60,842 nt of DNA from Clostridiales bacterium (lineage in GTDB: Bacteria > Bacillota > Clostridia > Christensenellales > Borkfalkiaceae), in contig DPQQ01000010.1 of assembly GCA_003538975.1 (NCBI GenBank), forward strand, positions 130,440 to 191,281, written 5' to 3'. A program made the translations under genes and the position numbers. This document shows, piece after piece, positions 16,522 to 26,513 of this stretch. The notes under the pieces were generated by a model. It ran no database searches and was not told the origin of the DNA. It was given only the letters and a program-made list of their open reading frames with translations. How positions within the stretch are numbered: position 1 is the stretch's first letter; each line of letters starts with the position of its first letter.

Positions 16522-19500
16522 ATGAAGAAGTTATTAGTATTATTAACTGCTTTATGCCTGTCGATGTCGGCGATATTGTTCGTCATGGGCTGCAATTCCA
16601 CAAAGAAGCACGATCACGTTGCCGCTACGGAATGGCAGACTTCCGAAACACAGCACTGGCACGAATGTACATTCGAAGGTTGCAAGGAAAAACTTGACCT
16701 TGCCGACCATACGTACGATCAGGAAGTCGCCAAGGACGAATACAAAAAATCCGACGCAACCGATACCGTACCCGCGACTTATTATAAGTCCTGCGTATGC
16801 GGAGTAAAGGGAACGGAAACGTTCACGGTAGGCGACGCCAAAGGTCATACCTATCCTGCGGAGGTCGAAGCTTCTGCCTGGACATGGACCGAAGCGGAAA
16901 AAGGCTATACCGCAACCCTTACGCTTAACTGCGTAAACGGCGACGATACCAAAGTTCTTACCGCAACCGTAGTTTTAAGCGACGACGAAGATAAGACTTA
17001 TCCTGCGAACTGCAAGAGAGAAGGTCTTAATACTTACGTTGCTACCGCCGAATTAAACGGCAACACTTATACGGCTGAAAAAGGAGTCGTCCTTGCCGTA
17101 AATCCCGAAGCTCATAACTTAAAGCACTTCGATCTCGAAGCCGCAACGTGCTTCAAAGCCGGTCATAAGGCTTACGAATACTGCGCTTCCTGCAAAAAGT
17201 ATTTTGAAAAGGACAGCGAAAACAAGCTTACCGAAACTACTCTGGAAGCTCTTGCTATTGCAAAGCTCGAACACGACTTTGAAAACGGCACCCATCACGA
17301 CGCCGTAGCTTCGACCTGCCTTGTTGCCGGCAACGTCGCTTATAACGAATGTAAAAACAACTGCGGAACTCTCGCGGTAAAAGAAAACGACGTATGGGCA
17401 GAAAAGACTTTGGAAGAAGTAACTCTCGAAAAAGTTGATCATAATTACAATATAGACGAAGACGCTTTCCACTGCACCGTATGTGGCGATCAGAGAACGT
17501 TTGTAAAAGGCGTTCCTCAGATAATTATCCCCGCTGCGGAAAAGGGCGACTTCACGATGAAGTTCTCCGTTTCTATGAACGTAGCGAGCGTTGACCAGGC
17601 AAAATGGGCTTTCATAGCGAAAGTAGGCGTTCTTCAGGCGGAAAATGCTAACTGGACTATTTACGGCGAAGGTCATATATTTGCTTCTGCCGGCTGGAAT
17701 ACTCATAACGGTACCGCACCTTATTATTTCAGAAGCGCGAAAGACGTGACTGTTCCCGATTGCAAATCGCTTACTTCGGAATACACTATTACGAGAACCG
17801 GTAAGTTCTACACCTTCTACATTCTTACGACTTACGTAAATGCGGAAGGCGTGCAGACTGTCGTTCCGTCTCTTTCGGCGGGTTCTCCGTCGTCGGATGC
17901 TGAAAGTCTTGTTCTTGCGGCAACCACTTTAAGAGACGTTACTCCGACTATCTCGAATTATTCTTTCTCGAATACGGCTTACGACCTTTTAGGCGAAGTT
18001 ACCGCTAATGATTTAGGTCTGGACGGTACGGTAGTCAACGTAACCGAAGCTACCGACGGTACTCCCAGTCAGGAATCGAACTACGTAGGTGAAGCGGGAC
18101 TCGATCTCGGATACATCCCCGTAGGCGGCAAGCTCGAACTTGAATTCAACAACAAGAGAACGACCGCAGGCGACAACAACTGGCAGAACTACGTTATGTA
18201 CCTTTACAACGCCGACGCCAACGCAACGCTCGTAGGCGGCAGCGGAACGCACAACGGCACCGGCAATCCGACCAACGCTCTTTTAAGAGAACGCGGAAAC
18301 AACGGCGAAACCTGGAAGAAGGGCGTTCATACCCACAACGGTATGTCTGCTGCTAACGGTATCTTCTGTTACAACCCCGGCGGAGCTAATTATAACAACC
18401 CGATGGAAAACTCGACCGTTTCGATTACTATTTACAGAGTAAGCAAAGACGTCGTATACACTTACACCACGTTAAAAGGCGAAAACCTTAACATGGTAGG
18501 CTCTTCGCTTTTATACCTTCCCGAATTCGTAGAAGGCGGCGTAAACAAACTCGGCGTAGCTTTAAGCTCCCGTGGCGCAACCTTAACCATCGCTTCGGCT
18601 AAGCTCTATGTTGCAAGCAATCACACTCACGCTTATGGTGAAGAAATCGCTCAGGTAGCCGCTACCTGCGTAAAAACGGGCGTCAAAGCTCATTACGTCT
18701 GTGCGGACTGCGGTCTTACCTTCGTAAAAGAAGGCGAAAACTACGTTTATACTTCCGCTAAAAACCTCGTTATAGCGAAAGCCGCTCATAACTGGGGCGA
18801 ATGGGAATCGGTAGACGCAACTTCTCATAAGAGAACTTGTCAGAACACCGAATACTGCGACGCTACCGAAACCGCCGCTCACGTAAAGGGCGATAACGAT
18901 CTTTGCGAAGTTTGCGGATACGATATGTCCTGCAAACACGCTACCATCGAACTCAAAGCGGGCAAAGCAGCTACTTGTACCGAAAACGGTGTTGAAGAAT
19001 ATTACGAATGTGCCGACTGCCATAAGTTATTCTCCGACGAAGCGGGCAAAAACGTTATAACCGCTCCCGTAGTAATCAAGGCTTTAGGACACAAGTACGA
19101 CGATCCTTCCGATCCGTTCAAATGTACGAGATGTCAGGTTGACGGAAGAGAATTGGTATTAAACGAAAAAGCGGATATCGTATCGCAACTTAAAGGTGAC
19201 TTCATTCTTACTTATAAGGCTATTTCCGACGGCGATAGCAAAAATCATTGGGATCAGTTCAACAACAGATTCAAAATGGTAAGCGATTACGAAAAACTCG
19301 TAAGAAGCGATGATGTTGATATAGTATCTTGTACGACGTTATTCAATACTTACAATGCCCCCGGCAGATTGTTAAGTCGTTCGACTTATCAGGCAAACGG
19401 ATTCTATCAGGGCAAGGTTAACGTTACCGTAACCATATACAGATTCGGTAACTATGTAAGCATTGAAGTTAACAGCACCAGATTTGACGAAACAACGAAG

Positions 19501-20286
19501 TTCAATAAAGGTTCCGCAAATGAGACTGAAACCGAAAAAGGCGTAACGGCTCATATGAAATGCGTATTACCCGTTACTATTCTCGCTAACGTTGAAGTAG
19601 TAGCTCAGGGTACTTACCTTAAACTTTATGATTTCAATCTTACGCAAAACGTTTCTACCGCAACCGAACTTGCGGAAACTCCCGTAACGATAGAAAAGCC
19701 CGCAACTTCAGTTGATGGTGATTCATTTGCTGAAATGCCGGATGGTAAAGAACAGGCTTCATTCGAAGCGTTGCTTGGAGTAGGTCAGTCGATAACCGTT
19801 GAATTATCATCGAAGAGAAATACGGCTACGACGATTGATAATAACTGGCAGAATTACTTTGCATATATTTATGCGGCTAACGGCGAAAACACTCACGTCG
19901 CACAGAATAACCTTATAGCGAGAGAAAGAGGTAACTCTTATGACGTATGGCTTAATAAGGGAGCGACGTATTGCCATAATACAAATGGTAACGGCGGAGT
20001 TATCGAAGCAATGAGCGTTTGTGTAAATAACCCGAAAGGTGCCGCTTATAACGAACAGATGAATAACGCTTCCGTTGTGCTGACTGTTAACAGAGCTACT
20101 GCAGATACCGTTTATTACAGCGTAATCATTTCTACGTCTTCGTATAATATGTATTCCGTATTCAAACTTAACGTTGCAAGTGCATACGGCGAAGCAGTCG
20201 AAAAGGTAGGCGTTGCGATTATGACGAGAGAAGCCGACGTAACCGTTACTTCCGCTAAACTTTACACTCCGGTTACCGAAGCGTAA
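16522..20286 (+). CDS. Giant cysteine-rich lipoprotein with duplicated beta modules
   Basis: A 1254-residue protein with signal peptide ending in VMGC, behind AGAAGGAGA. Residues about 32-325 and 701-870 contain repeated CxxC units (CASC, CTVC, CADC, CEVC, CADC, CTRC) with His residues between them, in the A-x-C-x-x-x-G-x-x-x-Y-x-C-x-x-C pattern; they probably bind metal or form disulfides. Each Cys block is followed by a pair of beta-sandwich-like modules. The second module of each pair contains a shared NNWQNY and LxRERGN signature (about 501-695 and 1065-1254). The architecture is thus duplicated over about 550 residues. It is probably a glycan-binding surface protein; no catalytic motif was found. 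Confidence 0.75.
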   Translation: MKKLLVLLTALCLSMSAILFVMGCNSTKKHDHVAATEWQTSETQHWHECTFEGCKEKLDLADHTYDQEVAKDEYKKSDATDTVPATYYKSCVCGVKGTETFTVGDAKGHTYPAEVEASAWTWTEAEKGYTATLTLNCVNGDDTKVLTATVVLSDDEDKTYPANCKREGLNTYVATAELNGNTYTAEKGVVLAVNPEAHNLKHFDLEAATCFKAGHKAYEYCASCKKYFEKDSENKLTETTLEALAIAKLEHDFENGTHHDAVASTCLVAGNVAYNECKNNCGTLAVKENDVWAEKTLEEVTLEKVDHNYNIDEDAFHCTVCGDQRTFVKGVPQIIIPAAEKGDFTMKFSVSMNVASVDQAKWAFIAKVGVLQAENANWTIYGEGHIFASAGWNTHNGTAPYYFRSAKDVTVPDCKSLTSEYTITRTGKFYTFYILTTYVNAEGVQTVVPSLSAGSPSSDAESLVLAATTLRDVTPTISNYSFSNTAYDLLGEVTANDLGLDGTVVNVTEATDGTPSQESNYVGEAGLDLGYIPVGGKLELEFNNKRTTAGDNNWQNYVMYLYNADANATLVGGSGTHNGTGNPTNALLRERGNNGETWKKGVHTHNGMSAANGIFCYNPGGANYNNPMENSTVSITIYRVSKDVVYTYTTLKGENLNMVGSSLLYLPEFVEGGVNKLGVALSSRGATLTIASAKLYVASNHTHAYGEEIAQVAATCVKTGVKAHYVCADCGLTFVKEGENYVYTSAKNLVIAKAAHNWGEWESVDATSHKRTCQNTEYCDATETAAHVKGDNDLCEVCGYDMSCKHATIELKAGKAATCTENGVEEYYECADCHKLFSDEAGKNVITAPVVIKALGHKYDDPSDPFKCTRCQVDGRELVLNEKADIVSQLKGDFILTYKAISDGDSKNHWDQFNNRFKMVSDYEKLVRSDDVDIVSCTTLFNTYNAPGRLLSRSTYQANGFYQGKVNVTVTIYRFGNYVSIEVNSTRFDETTKFNKGSANETETEKGVTAHMKCVLPVTILANVEVVAQGTYLKLYDFNLTQNVSTATELAETPVTIEKPATSVDGDSFAEMPDGKEQASFEALLGVGQSITVELSSKRNTATTIDNNWQNYFAYIYAANGENTHVAQNNLIARERGNSYDVWLNKGATYCHNTNGNGGVIEAMSVCVNNPKGAAYNEQMNNASVVLTVNRATADTVYYSVIISTSSYNMYSVFKLNVASAYGEAVEKVGVAIMTREADVTVTSAKLYTPVTEA

Positions 20287-20777
20287 AAATTAACTTAATC
20301 ATCCTTTTCAAAACCTCCAAATTTTGAAAAATCTCTATGGTGTATCCCCGAAATTCAGTTTCGGGGATATATCCGTAGAAAAACACCTTAAAATTTCTAT
20401 CGTAATTTAGTTAAATACTATCTTTAAAACAGAAAATTTGTTCCAAAAGCTCATAATTGTAACAAAAAATATTTTAATTATCACAAAAACGGGCTTTATG
20501 GACAAAAAAACGGATTTTTACGGCAAAAACGCCGAAAAACAAGCTAAATACAAAAAGACTTAATATCCAAAATCATATATTATTCATTAAAAATAAAAAC
20601 ATATATTATTCGATTCATACCGATATTCGATTCATACCGATAAATCGCCGCGGGGGATATGAACTCCGCCGGGGCGCAATAAAAAGCGTTTAACGCTCGA
20701 TTAAAAAAGAAGAAAAATATCGGGGCAGGTTCTTAAAACGAAAACCGTTCCGAAATAAAAATAAAAGAGGATAAATT
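20287..20777 (+). promoter_or_regulatory. Long intergenic region with hairpin, tandem repeat and operator-like repeat
   Basis: There is no gene here. TATCCCCGAAA (20343-20353) pairs perfectly with TTTCGGGGATA (20359-20369), and the stem can extend outward, but no T run follows. A 17-base unit, ATTCGATTCATACCGAT, is repeated in tandem at 20608-20624 and 20625-20641. AGCGTT-T-AACGCT (20685-20697) is an inverted repeat 80 bases before the next start, of a size used by LacI-type regulators. No convincing -35/-10 pair was found for the transport operon. Confidence 0.45.
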
Positions 20778-22502
20778 ATGAAAAAATTCTTATCGGCAAT
20801 TTTAGCCGCAGCTATGTTCTGTACGGCAGGCTTAACGCTCGCCGCATGCGACAAAGGCGGTAACGGAGGCAGCGGTTCGTCCGGCGGCGAACTCGTTATG
20901 TGGTACACCGTTAAAGAATACGGCGACCTTACGCTCGAAACGAAAAACCTTCAGAGAATTAAGGAAGCTTTCGACGAAGCGCACAAGAGCGAAGGCACCA
21001 CGCTTAAAATCGTTGCTAACGGAAGCTACGGCGATATCGTAAGCGGTTTCACCAACGGCGTAGGTCTTCCGGATATCACTTACGTAGACGACCAATATTA
21101 TAAGAGTATGGTAAGAGCTAATTATATTACTCCTATCGACGATCTTGTTGATAAGGTAGGTCTCGATACTTCGTCCATGTGGGAAAACGCAGTTACCCGT
21201 TATCGCTGGAATAAAAAGACAAATACTTCGAACGCCGGCGATTCTTTATACGCTATTCCCAAAGATATCAACCCGACCGTTCTTATCTACAACAAAACCG
21301 CGCTTAAAAATGCGGGCATCATTGTTATAAGCGTAGAAAAGGAAGATATTGAAGGCTTCTACGCAGGCACCAAGACGGACGCTTACGGCAAGACCATCGA
21401 CGAGTATAAAGATCTTGCAAGATTTAAGGGCCATTACGCAAAAGACCTTGAAAGAGGCTATTATTCCGCCGCTAAAATCTTCAACAACAAAGTCGCTATG
21501 AGCTGGGAAGAACTCGAAGAATTCGGTAAGGTTCTCACTCAATCGTTTAATCCGAGCAGCCCGACAACCTACGGATTCTATACCGAATGGTGGTTCAACT
21601 TCGGCTGGTCGGTAGGCGGCGACTGCGTAGGGCTTCAGAAGAACGGCGAATACGTTTTCACTCTTAACGACGACGCGCCCAACTATAAAGTAGTCAAGGC
21701 TGTTACGATAAACGGCACTTCTTATACTCCTTCCGAAGCAGGCACATTCGTAAGCTATCAGGATAAACAGTGGCTCAAAGCGGACGCTTCGAGAGTAACT
21801 GCTCTCGGCGATTCCGTTCAGAAGTTCCCGTCCACGCGCGACGCTTTCGGCGAATTCTGCATGCTCACAAGACCCGAAGGTTACGCCGATCCCGATTACG
21901 GATACAAGGGAATAGGCATTACCCCCAAGTGTACTACTGACTACTCTACTTATAAAAAGGCTACTTCGCAGTTCAACAACGGCGGTCTTGCTTCCTATAT
22001 CACTTATATCGACGAAGTAAACGCTATAAAGAACGTCGACTACGATATGGCTCCCGTCCCTGTATACAAAGAATACGACGACGACGGCAACGTAGTTAAA
22101 GAAGGAAAGGCTGCTTCGCAGTCCAAATCCACGGGCTATGCGATCACAACCAACAGCAAGAAGAAAGAACTTGCCGCAAAGGCAATCAAATGGCTCGCTA
22201 CCGAAGGTCAGCAGTACATGGCGACGGACGGTTACGCTATCCCGAACTCTTACGACCTTGCTAACCGCTACTATAAAAATCAGGTAGACGAAACCAAAAA
22301 CTGGGATTCGGTATTCACTTCGGCTAAAACGCAGCAGGCGGGCGACTGGTGGTACTTCTATAACAGAGAATGGATTTCCAACTGGTCTCAGCCTCTTAAC
22401 CAGGACTCGAACTCGGTAAGAAACAACGGCAAAACGATGAAAAAGTACTTTGACGAAGTCGTTTCGATAACCAACGACAGACTTAAGACCTACACAAGAT
22501 AA
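20778..22502 (+). CDS. Sugar ABC transporter solute-binding lipoprotein (family 1)
   Basis: A 574-residue extracellular binding protein, anchored through a LAAC lipobox (Cys28 region). The fold begins with LVMWYTVKEYGDL, and family features include GLPDITYVDDQYY, ITPIDDLVD and SLYAIPKDINPTVLIYNKTAL, as in oligosaccharide binders. The C-terminal lobe has the usual KAIKWLATEGQQYMATDGYAIPNS segment. It is about 130 residues longer than a minimal MalE-type protein. The two permease genes follow directly, so it should capture oligosaccharides for import. No ATPase gene is in the window; a shared MsmX/UgpC-type ATPase elsewhere is likely. Confidence 0.93.
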   Translation: MKKFLSAILAAAMFCTAGLTLAACDKGGNGGSGSSGGELVMWYTVKEYGDLTLETKNLQRIKEAFDEAHKSEGTTLKIVANGSYGDIVSGFTNGVGLPDITYVDDQYYKSMVRANYITPIDDLVDKVGLDTSSMWENAVTRYRWNKKTNTSNAGDSLYAIPKDINPTVLIYNKTALKNAGIIVISVEKEDIEGFYAGTKTDAYGKTIDEYKDLARFKGHYAKDLERGYYSAAKIFNNKVAMSWEELEEFGKVLTQSFNPSSPTTYGFYTEWWFNFGWSVGGDCVGLQKNGEYVFTLNDDAPNYKVVKAVTINGTSYTPSEAGTFVSYQDKQWLKADASRVTALGDSVQKFPSTRDAFGEFCMLTRPEGYADPDYGYKGIGITPKCTTDYSTYKKATSQFNNGGLASYITYIDEVNAIKNVDYDMAPVPVYKEYDDDGNVVKEGKAASQSKSTGYAITTNSKKKELAAKAIKWLATEGQQYMATDGYAIPNSYDLANRYYKNQVDETKNWDSVFTSAKTQQAGDWWYFYNREWISNWSQPLNQDSNSVRNNGKTMKKYFDEVVSITNDRLKTYTR

Positions 22503-22541
22503 CAACAGATATACTAAATTATTTACTAAAAGGCGCTTTTT

Positions 22542-23597
22542 ATGGTTATTAAAAAACCCAAAAAACAATTAACGAGAAAGCAGAAAGATAATATTCTCGG
22601 AATATCGCTCGTTTCGATACATTTCATAGGATTTGCGTTGTTTGTGGCGATACCTCTTATCATGAGCTTTATCATGGCTTTCTCGTACTTTCCGCCGTAC
22701 AGACAAGAGCTTAAGTACGCTGATTTCTGCGGTTTCGATAACTTTGTTTATATGTTTACCGAAGCCGACAGCGGCCTGATGCCTAAAGTCGGGGGACATC
22801 TTATCTGGAAAGCGACGGGCAATACGTTGTTCCTTTGCTTATCCATTCCGTTCGAAATCTTTATCGCTCTTCTTCTCGCGCAGCTTCTGCGTTCCAAGAT
22901 CAAGTGCAGAAAGCTTTTCAGAGTTATCTTTTATCTTCCGTACGTATGCTCGACGGTCGCTATAGCTTTCGTCTGGGGATATATTTTCAGCGGTAGCTTC
23001 GTTCAGTCGTCGCCCGGCGTATATCAGCCTACGGGACTCGTGAACCAGATAATAAGATTCTTTAACCCCGGTTCCGAAGTAATAGACTTCCAGTGGGCGG
23101 CGGGATGGACCAAGATAATACTTATCTTTATCACTATATGGACGGTTCTCGGAAGAAACATAGTTCTTCTCGAAGCCGGACTGAACAACGTAGACACCAG
23201 AGTTTACGAAGCCGCCGAAATCGACGGGGCTGGCAAGTTCACGCAGTTCTTCAAGATAACTATGCCGCTTATCACGCCGACTATATTCTATCTTCTTATC
23301 ACGAGTATTATCGGCGCGCTTCAGTCCTACGTTACCATGGAATCGTTCGTTACTTACAGATACCAGTGTTACGGCGAAAACAACTCCGCAATCACTATTG
23401 TCGCATACATAATGTGGTACATGAACAGAAACGACGACATTTATTACAAGACGTCGGCTGCCGGAGCAATAAGCAAAACGTGCGTTTCGGGTCTCGGCGT
23501 TGCGTGCGCGGCTACGCTGTATCTTACCGTTTTAGTCGCGATTATAACGTTTGTCAACAACAGATTAAGCAAAAAGTGGGTGTATTACGATGACTGA
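22542..23597 (+). CDS. Sugar ABC transporter permease, MalF-type
   Basis: A 351-residue inner-membrane subunit with six or so spans. The ATPase-docking EAA loop reads EAAEIDGAGKFTQFFKITMPLITP near residues 225-250 (only the first part quoted is motif). It lies 39 bases after the binding-protein gene and overlaps the next permease gene by 8 bases, so the three genes form one transcript. The ribosome site (AAAAGGCG) is weak, which suits coupling to the upstream gene. It forms a heterodimer with the next gene's product to import the oligosaccharide. Confidence 0.94.
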   Translation: MVIKKPKKQLTRKQKDNILGISLVSIHFIGFALFVAIPLIMSFIMAFSYFPPYRQELKYADFCGFDNFVYMFTEADSGLMPKVGGHLIWKATGNTLFLCLSIPFEIFIALLLAQLLRSKIKCRKLFRVIFYLPYVCSTVAIAFVWGYIFSGSFVQSSPGVYQPTGLVNQIIRFFNPGSEVIDFQWAAGWTKIILIFITIWTVLGRNIVLLEAGLNNVDTRVYEAAEIDGAGKFTQFFKITMPLITPTIFYLLITSIIGALQSYVTMESFVTYRYQCYGENNSAITIVAYIMWYMNRNDDIYYKTSAAGAISKTCVSGLGVACAATLYLTVLVAIITFVNNRLSKKWVYYDD

Positions 23598-24555
23598 TAT
23601 GAATAACTCTTCCATAAACGTAACTTTATCCGACAAAGGTGAAGAAGCATCCGCAAAAAAAACGATCGAAAAACTTAACGAAGGAAAGAAAAAGATTAAA
23701 AAACCTTTCTCCTGGAGCAAGTTCTTCGTGTACTTCGTGCTTATTCTGCAAGCGCTTCTTATACTCGTTCCGTTCTATATAATGCTTATTTCGAGCTTCA
23801 AGACCGACGAAGAACTTTTAGGCGTGCATTTTACCTGGTTCCCGACAAAAGGTTTCGATTTTTCCGGCTACAAGCATGCGTTCGACTTCTCCGTTTCGGA
23901 ACAGCTCGGTAACGTTCTTATAGGCTTCTGGAACACTATGTGGACGACCGTTCCCACTCTTGTAATAGGCGTTATCGCTTCGGGACTTTCCGCTTACGCT
24001 TACGCCAAGATCAACTTCAAGGGGAAGGGCGTGTTCTTCGGATTCACTCTCTTTATGATGCTCGTTCCGGGTACCGTAATGATTATTCCCACGTACTTCA
24101 TGTACAAGTCCATCGGCTGGGTAGGCACTCCGTGGCCGCTCGTTATTCCCGGACTTTTCGGAAGCGCGGGCATGGTATTCTTCCTGACGCAGTATATGAG
24201 AGGCGTTCCGAACGAAATCTTCGAAGCTGCCGAAGTCGACGGTCTCAGCCGTTTCGGAGCTTTCTGGAGAATTATGCTCCCGATATCCGTACCCGCTTTC
24301 ATAGCGCAGTTCATTTTAGGATTTATCGGAAGTTACAACAGCTATTTAGGCCCGTCCCTTTATCTTAAAGGGCAGCCTCTTATGTACACCCTGCAGGTTG
24401 TACTGAGAAATATCGCCGGCGGCGAAGCGGGCAGCGTTGCGGTAAGACGTAATATGGCAGGCTCGCTTATAGCGATAGTTCCGCTTGTAATTTTGTATCT
24501 TATTTTCCAGGACAAAATTATCGACGGCGTATCCGTTTCGGGACTTAGCAAATAA
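23590..24555 (+). CDS. Sugar ABC transporter permease, MalG-type
   Basis: A 321-residue partner permease. The first 40 residues are a polar Ser/Lys/Glu-rich cytoplasmic segment, followed by about six membrane spans. The EAA loop is EAAEVDGLSRFGAFWRI near residue 215. The start at 23590 overlaps the upstream stop by 8 bases; ATG 23599 is an alternative. Together with the preceding permease it builds the import channel. The closing segment DKIIDGVSVSGLSK is typical of MalG-type carbohydrate permeases. Confidence 0.94.
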   Translation: MTDMNNSSINVTLSDKGEEASAKKTIEKLNEGKKKIKKPFSWSKFFVYFVLILQALLILVPFYIMLISSFKTDEELLGVHFTWFPTKGFDFSGYKHAFDFSVSEQLGNVLIGFWNTMWTTVPTLVIGVIASGLSAYAYAKINFKGKGVFFGFTLFMMLVPGTVMIIPTYFMYKSIGWVGTPWPLVIPGLFGSAGMVFFLTQYMRGVPNEIFEAAEVDGLSRFGAFWRIMLPISVPAFIAQFILGFIGSYNSYLGPSLYLKGQPLMYTLQVVLRNIAGGEAGSVAVRRNMAGSLIAIVPLVILYLIFQDKIIDGVSVSGLSK

Positions 24556-24573
24556 TAATTTATAGTAAACGGT

Positions 24574-24611
24574 AAAAGCGGCAAGGTTTTTTGTAAAATA
24601 TTACCGCTTTT
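24574..24611 (+). terminator. Possible attenuating hairpin between permease and GH43 genes
   Basis: AAAAGCGG (24574-24581) pairs with CCGCTTTT (24604-24611) around a 22-base loop, with a short T run. It may partly lower expression of the downstream enzyme genes relative to the transporter. Confidence 0.4.
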
Positions 24612-24647
24612 ATTAAACGATTTTACCTTAAAAAACAGGAGTTTTAA

Positions 24648-26510
24648 ATGAAAAAGATTTTAAAAAGCATAATATCGTTATCTCTTGCGGGTATGATGGT
24701 ATTCGCCGTGGCGGGTTGCAACGCCGGCGGTAAGGCAGAAGCCGCTGCTTCGGACTTTACTTACGACGACGGCATTTCCGAAAGCGGTTCGTATAATACC
24801 AAATACTTCTATCGTAACGATAATCTTGTACAGTGGTTCGCAGATCCCGGCTGTATTTACGTTTCGGAAGAAGAAGATTCTGAATACGGCGGATACTTTT
24901 ACATCTACGGCACCACGAGAAAGTCCGATAACGCTCTTCTGGGCGTAAGAACAAAGGACTTCGCTTCTTACGAAAATTTAGGTCCCGTAATCATGCTTTC
25001 GGAAGACGACTGGGCGAGAGGAGATATATGGGCTCCCGAAGTAATCGTAAACCCGAACCCCGCTAACGAAAACGAAAAATATCTGATGTATTTTTCGGCA
25101 AACTCGCTCGCGGCTACCGGCGACGTATCTTACGATAACTTCCATCTCGCTCTTGCATGCGCTCCCACGCCGGCAGGTCCCTTCGTATTGTACGAAAAGC
25201 TTCATAACGGCGAAGAAAATTCTTATAAAGAAACTTACAGCAATCTTATCCCGTCGATAGATTTTACCAAGCACGCGGGCGAAATTCAGGACGGAATAAT
25301 AGACGTCCTCCCGTACGAAGGTTATAACGGCGGAGTTTATATGAGCTCCGAGGCGATTGATAAAGGCGTCTGGGCACTTATCGACGCTTCCGCATTCTTT
25401 GACGAAAACGGCGACGAATATCTTTACTTCGTCGGACATGCGGACAGTTATAAATCGAACGGCGTTATTTACGGCGTGAAGATGAAGGACATCGCTACTC
25501 CAGATTATTCGACTTTAAGACCTTTGGCAGTCGCGGGAAGAAAGATCATTTCCAAAGACTCGAACGGCAACTACAAGGCGACGGGTTCTGTAGCTTCGAT
25601 AGATTCCGGCGTTAACGAAGGACCTTTCCTTCAGTACCACTACACCGAAAGAAACGGCGTAAAAACCAAAAAATATTATCTTACCTATTCCAATCCCGGT
25701 TACGGCGATTCGAGATACTCCGTCGACGTAGCCGTATCGGACGCTCCTTTGGGGGACTTCGATAAAATAGGCGATCTTACCGGCAGACCTATGAGCGGTA
25801 TCGGCGAAGAAGGATGGAAGCACATTTCCGGCGCGGGACATCACTCCATCGCAACTGCCGGAAACGAAATGTTCATCGTTTACCATACTCACGCTGCGAG
25901 AAGCTCTTCTTATCCCAACCCGAGAGCCATCGACGCAGACAGAGTTTACTGGCAGTATAACGAAGAACTCGGTTACGATATTTATCATACCAACGGACCT
26001 ACCTGGTCGTTACAACCCGTTCCCGAAGTAACCAGCGGACTTAAAAACATTGCCGGCGAAGCTTCGGTTTCGGCGACGAACGTAAAGCAGGGCAGCAAAA
26101 AAGCTTATCTTACGGATAAGTTCGTACCTACGCACGCTTACAGCGACAATATCGAATTCAGGGCGAACGGTTCTACCGTAATAACACTTACTTTCCTCGA
26201 AGATTACAAGGTAAGCAGCATATTCGTATATAACAGCAGACAGTACGATTACGCATTCGACAAGCTCGCAAAGGTTACGCTTTATAACGGCAACGTAAAA
26301 TACGTTATGAACAACGTTATGTTCAACAAAGATTACGTTGAAGAAAAACCTGACGAAAACAGATACTTCGTATATCCGTCTTCGGCAGCGGTGATGGCTT
26401 TCGAACCGATAACCTGCAACAAGATAACCATCGAAATCAATTCCAAGTTATCGAAAGCCAATAACGAAATCGGCGTAGGCGACGTTTACGTTTACGGGGA
26501 GGTTGCTTAA
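24648..26510 (+). CDS. Lipoprotein glycoside hydrolase, GH43-like five-bladed propeller
   Basis: A 620-residue lipoprotein (VAGC lipobox) carrying a GH43-type beta-propeller from about residue 58 to 460. Family marks are FADPGCIYV with Asp66 as candidate general base, DIWAPEV (126-132), NEGPF with Glu324 as candidate general acid, and SGAGHHSI and YHTHAAR segments. GH43 enzymes are arabinanases, arabinofuranosidases and xylosidases acting on hemicellulose or pectin side chains. The C-terminal 150 residues form a beta domain resembling a carbohydrate-binding module. It lies between the sugar importer and other surface proteins, so it probably trims polymer at the cell surface. Exact specificity is not evident. 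Confidence 0.88.
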   Translation: MKKILKSIISLSLAGMMVFAVAGCNAGGKAEAAASDFTYDDGISESGSYNTKYFYRNDNLVQWFADPGCIYVSEEEDSEYGGYFYIYGTTRKSDNALLGVRTKDFASYENLGPVIMLSEDDWARGDIWAPEVIVNPNPANENEKYLMYFSANSLAATGDVSYDNFHLALACAPTPAGPFVLYEKLHNGEENSYKETYSNLIPSIDFTKHAGEIQDGIIDVLPYEGYNGGVYMSSEAIDKGVWALIDASAFFDENGDEYLYFVGHADSYKSNGVIYGVKMKDIATPDYSTLRPLAVAGRKIISKDSNGNYKATGSVASIDSGVNEGPFLQYHYTERNGVKTKKYYLTYSNPGYGDSRYSVDVAVSDAPLGDFDKIGDLTGRPMSGIGEEGWKHISGAGHHSIATAGNEMFIVYHTHAARSSSYPNPRAIDADRVYWQYNEELGYDIYHTNGPTWSLQPVPEVTSGLKNIAGEASVSATNVKQGSKKAYLTDKFVPTHAYSDNIEFRANGSTVITLTFLEDYKVSSIFVYNSRQYDYAFDKLAKVTLYNGNVKYVMNNVMFNKDYVEEKPDENRYFVYPSSAAVMAFEPITCNKITIEINSKLSKANNEIGVGDVYVYGEVA

Positions 26511-26513
26511 TTT

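Noticed and set aside
20608..20641. Start of a CRISPR-like array
   Set aside because: Only two copies, directly adjacent with no spacer, and no cas genes.
21246..22568. Open frame of 440 codons on the minus strand, antisense to the sugar-binding protein gene
   Set aside because: No ribosome site or recognisable domain; it mirrors the strong codon bias of the real gene.
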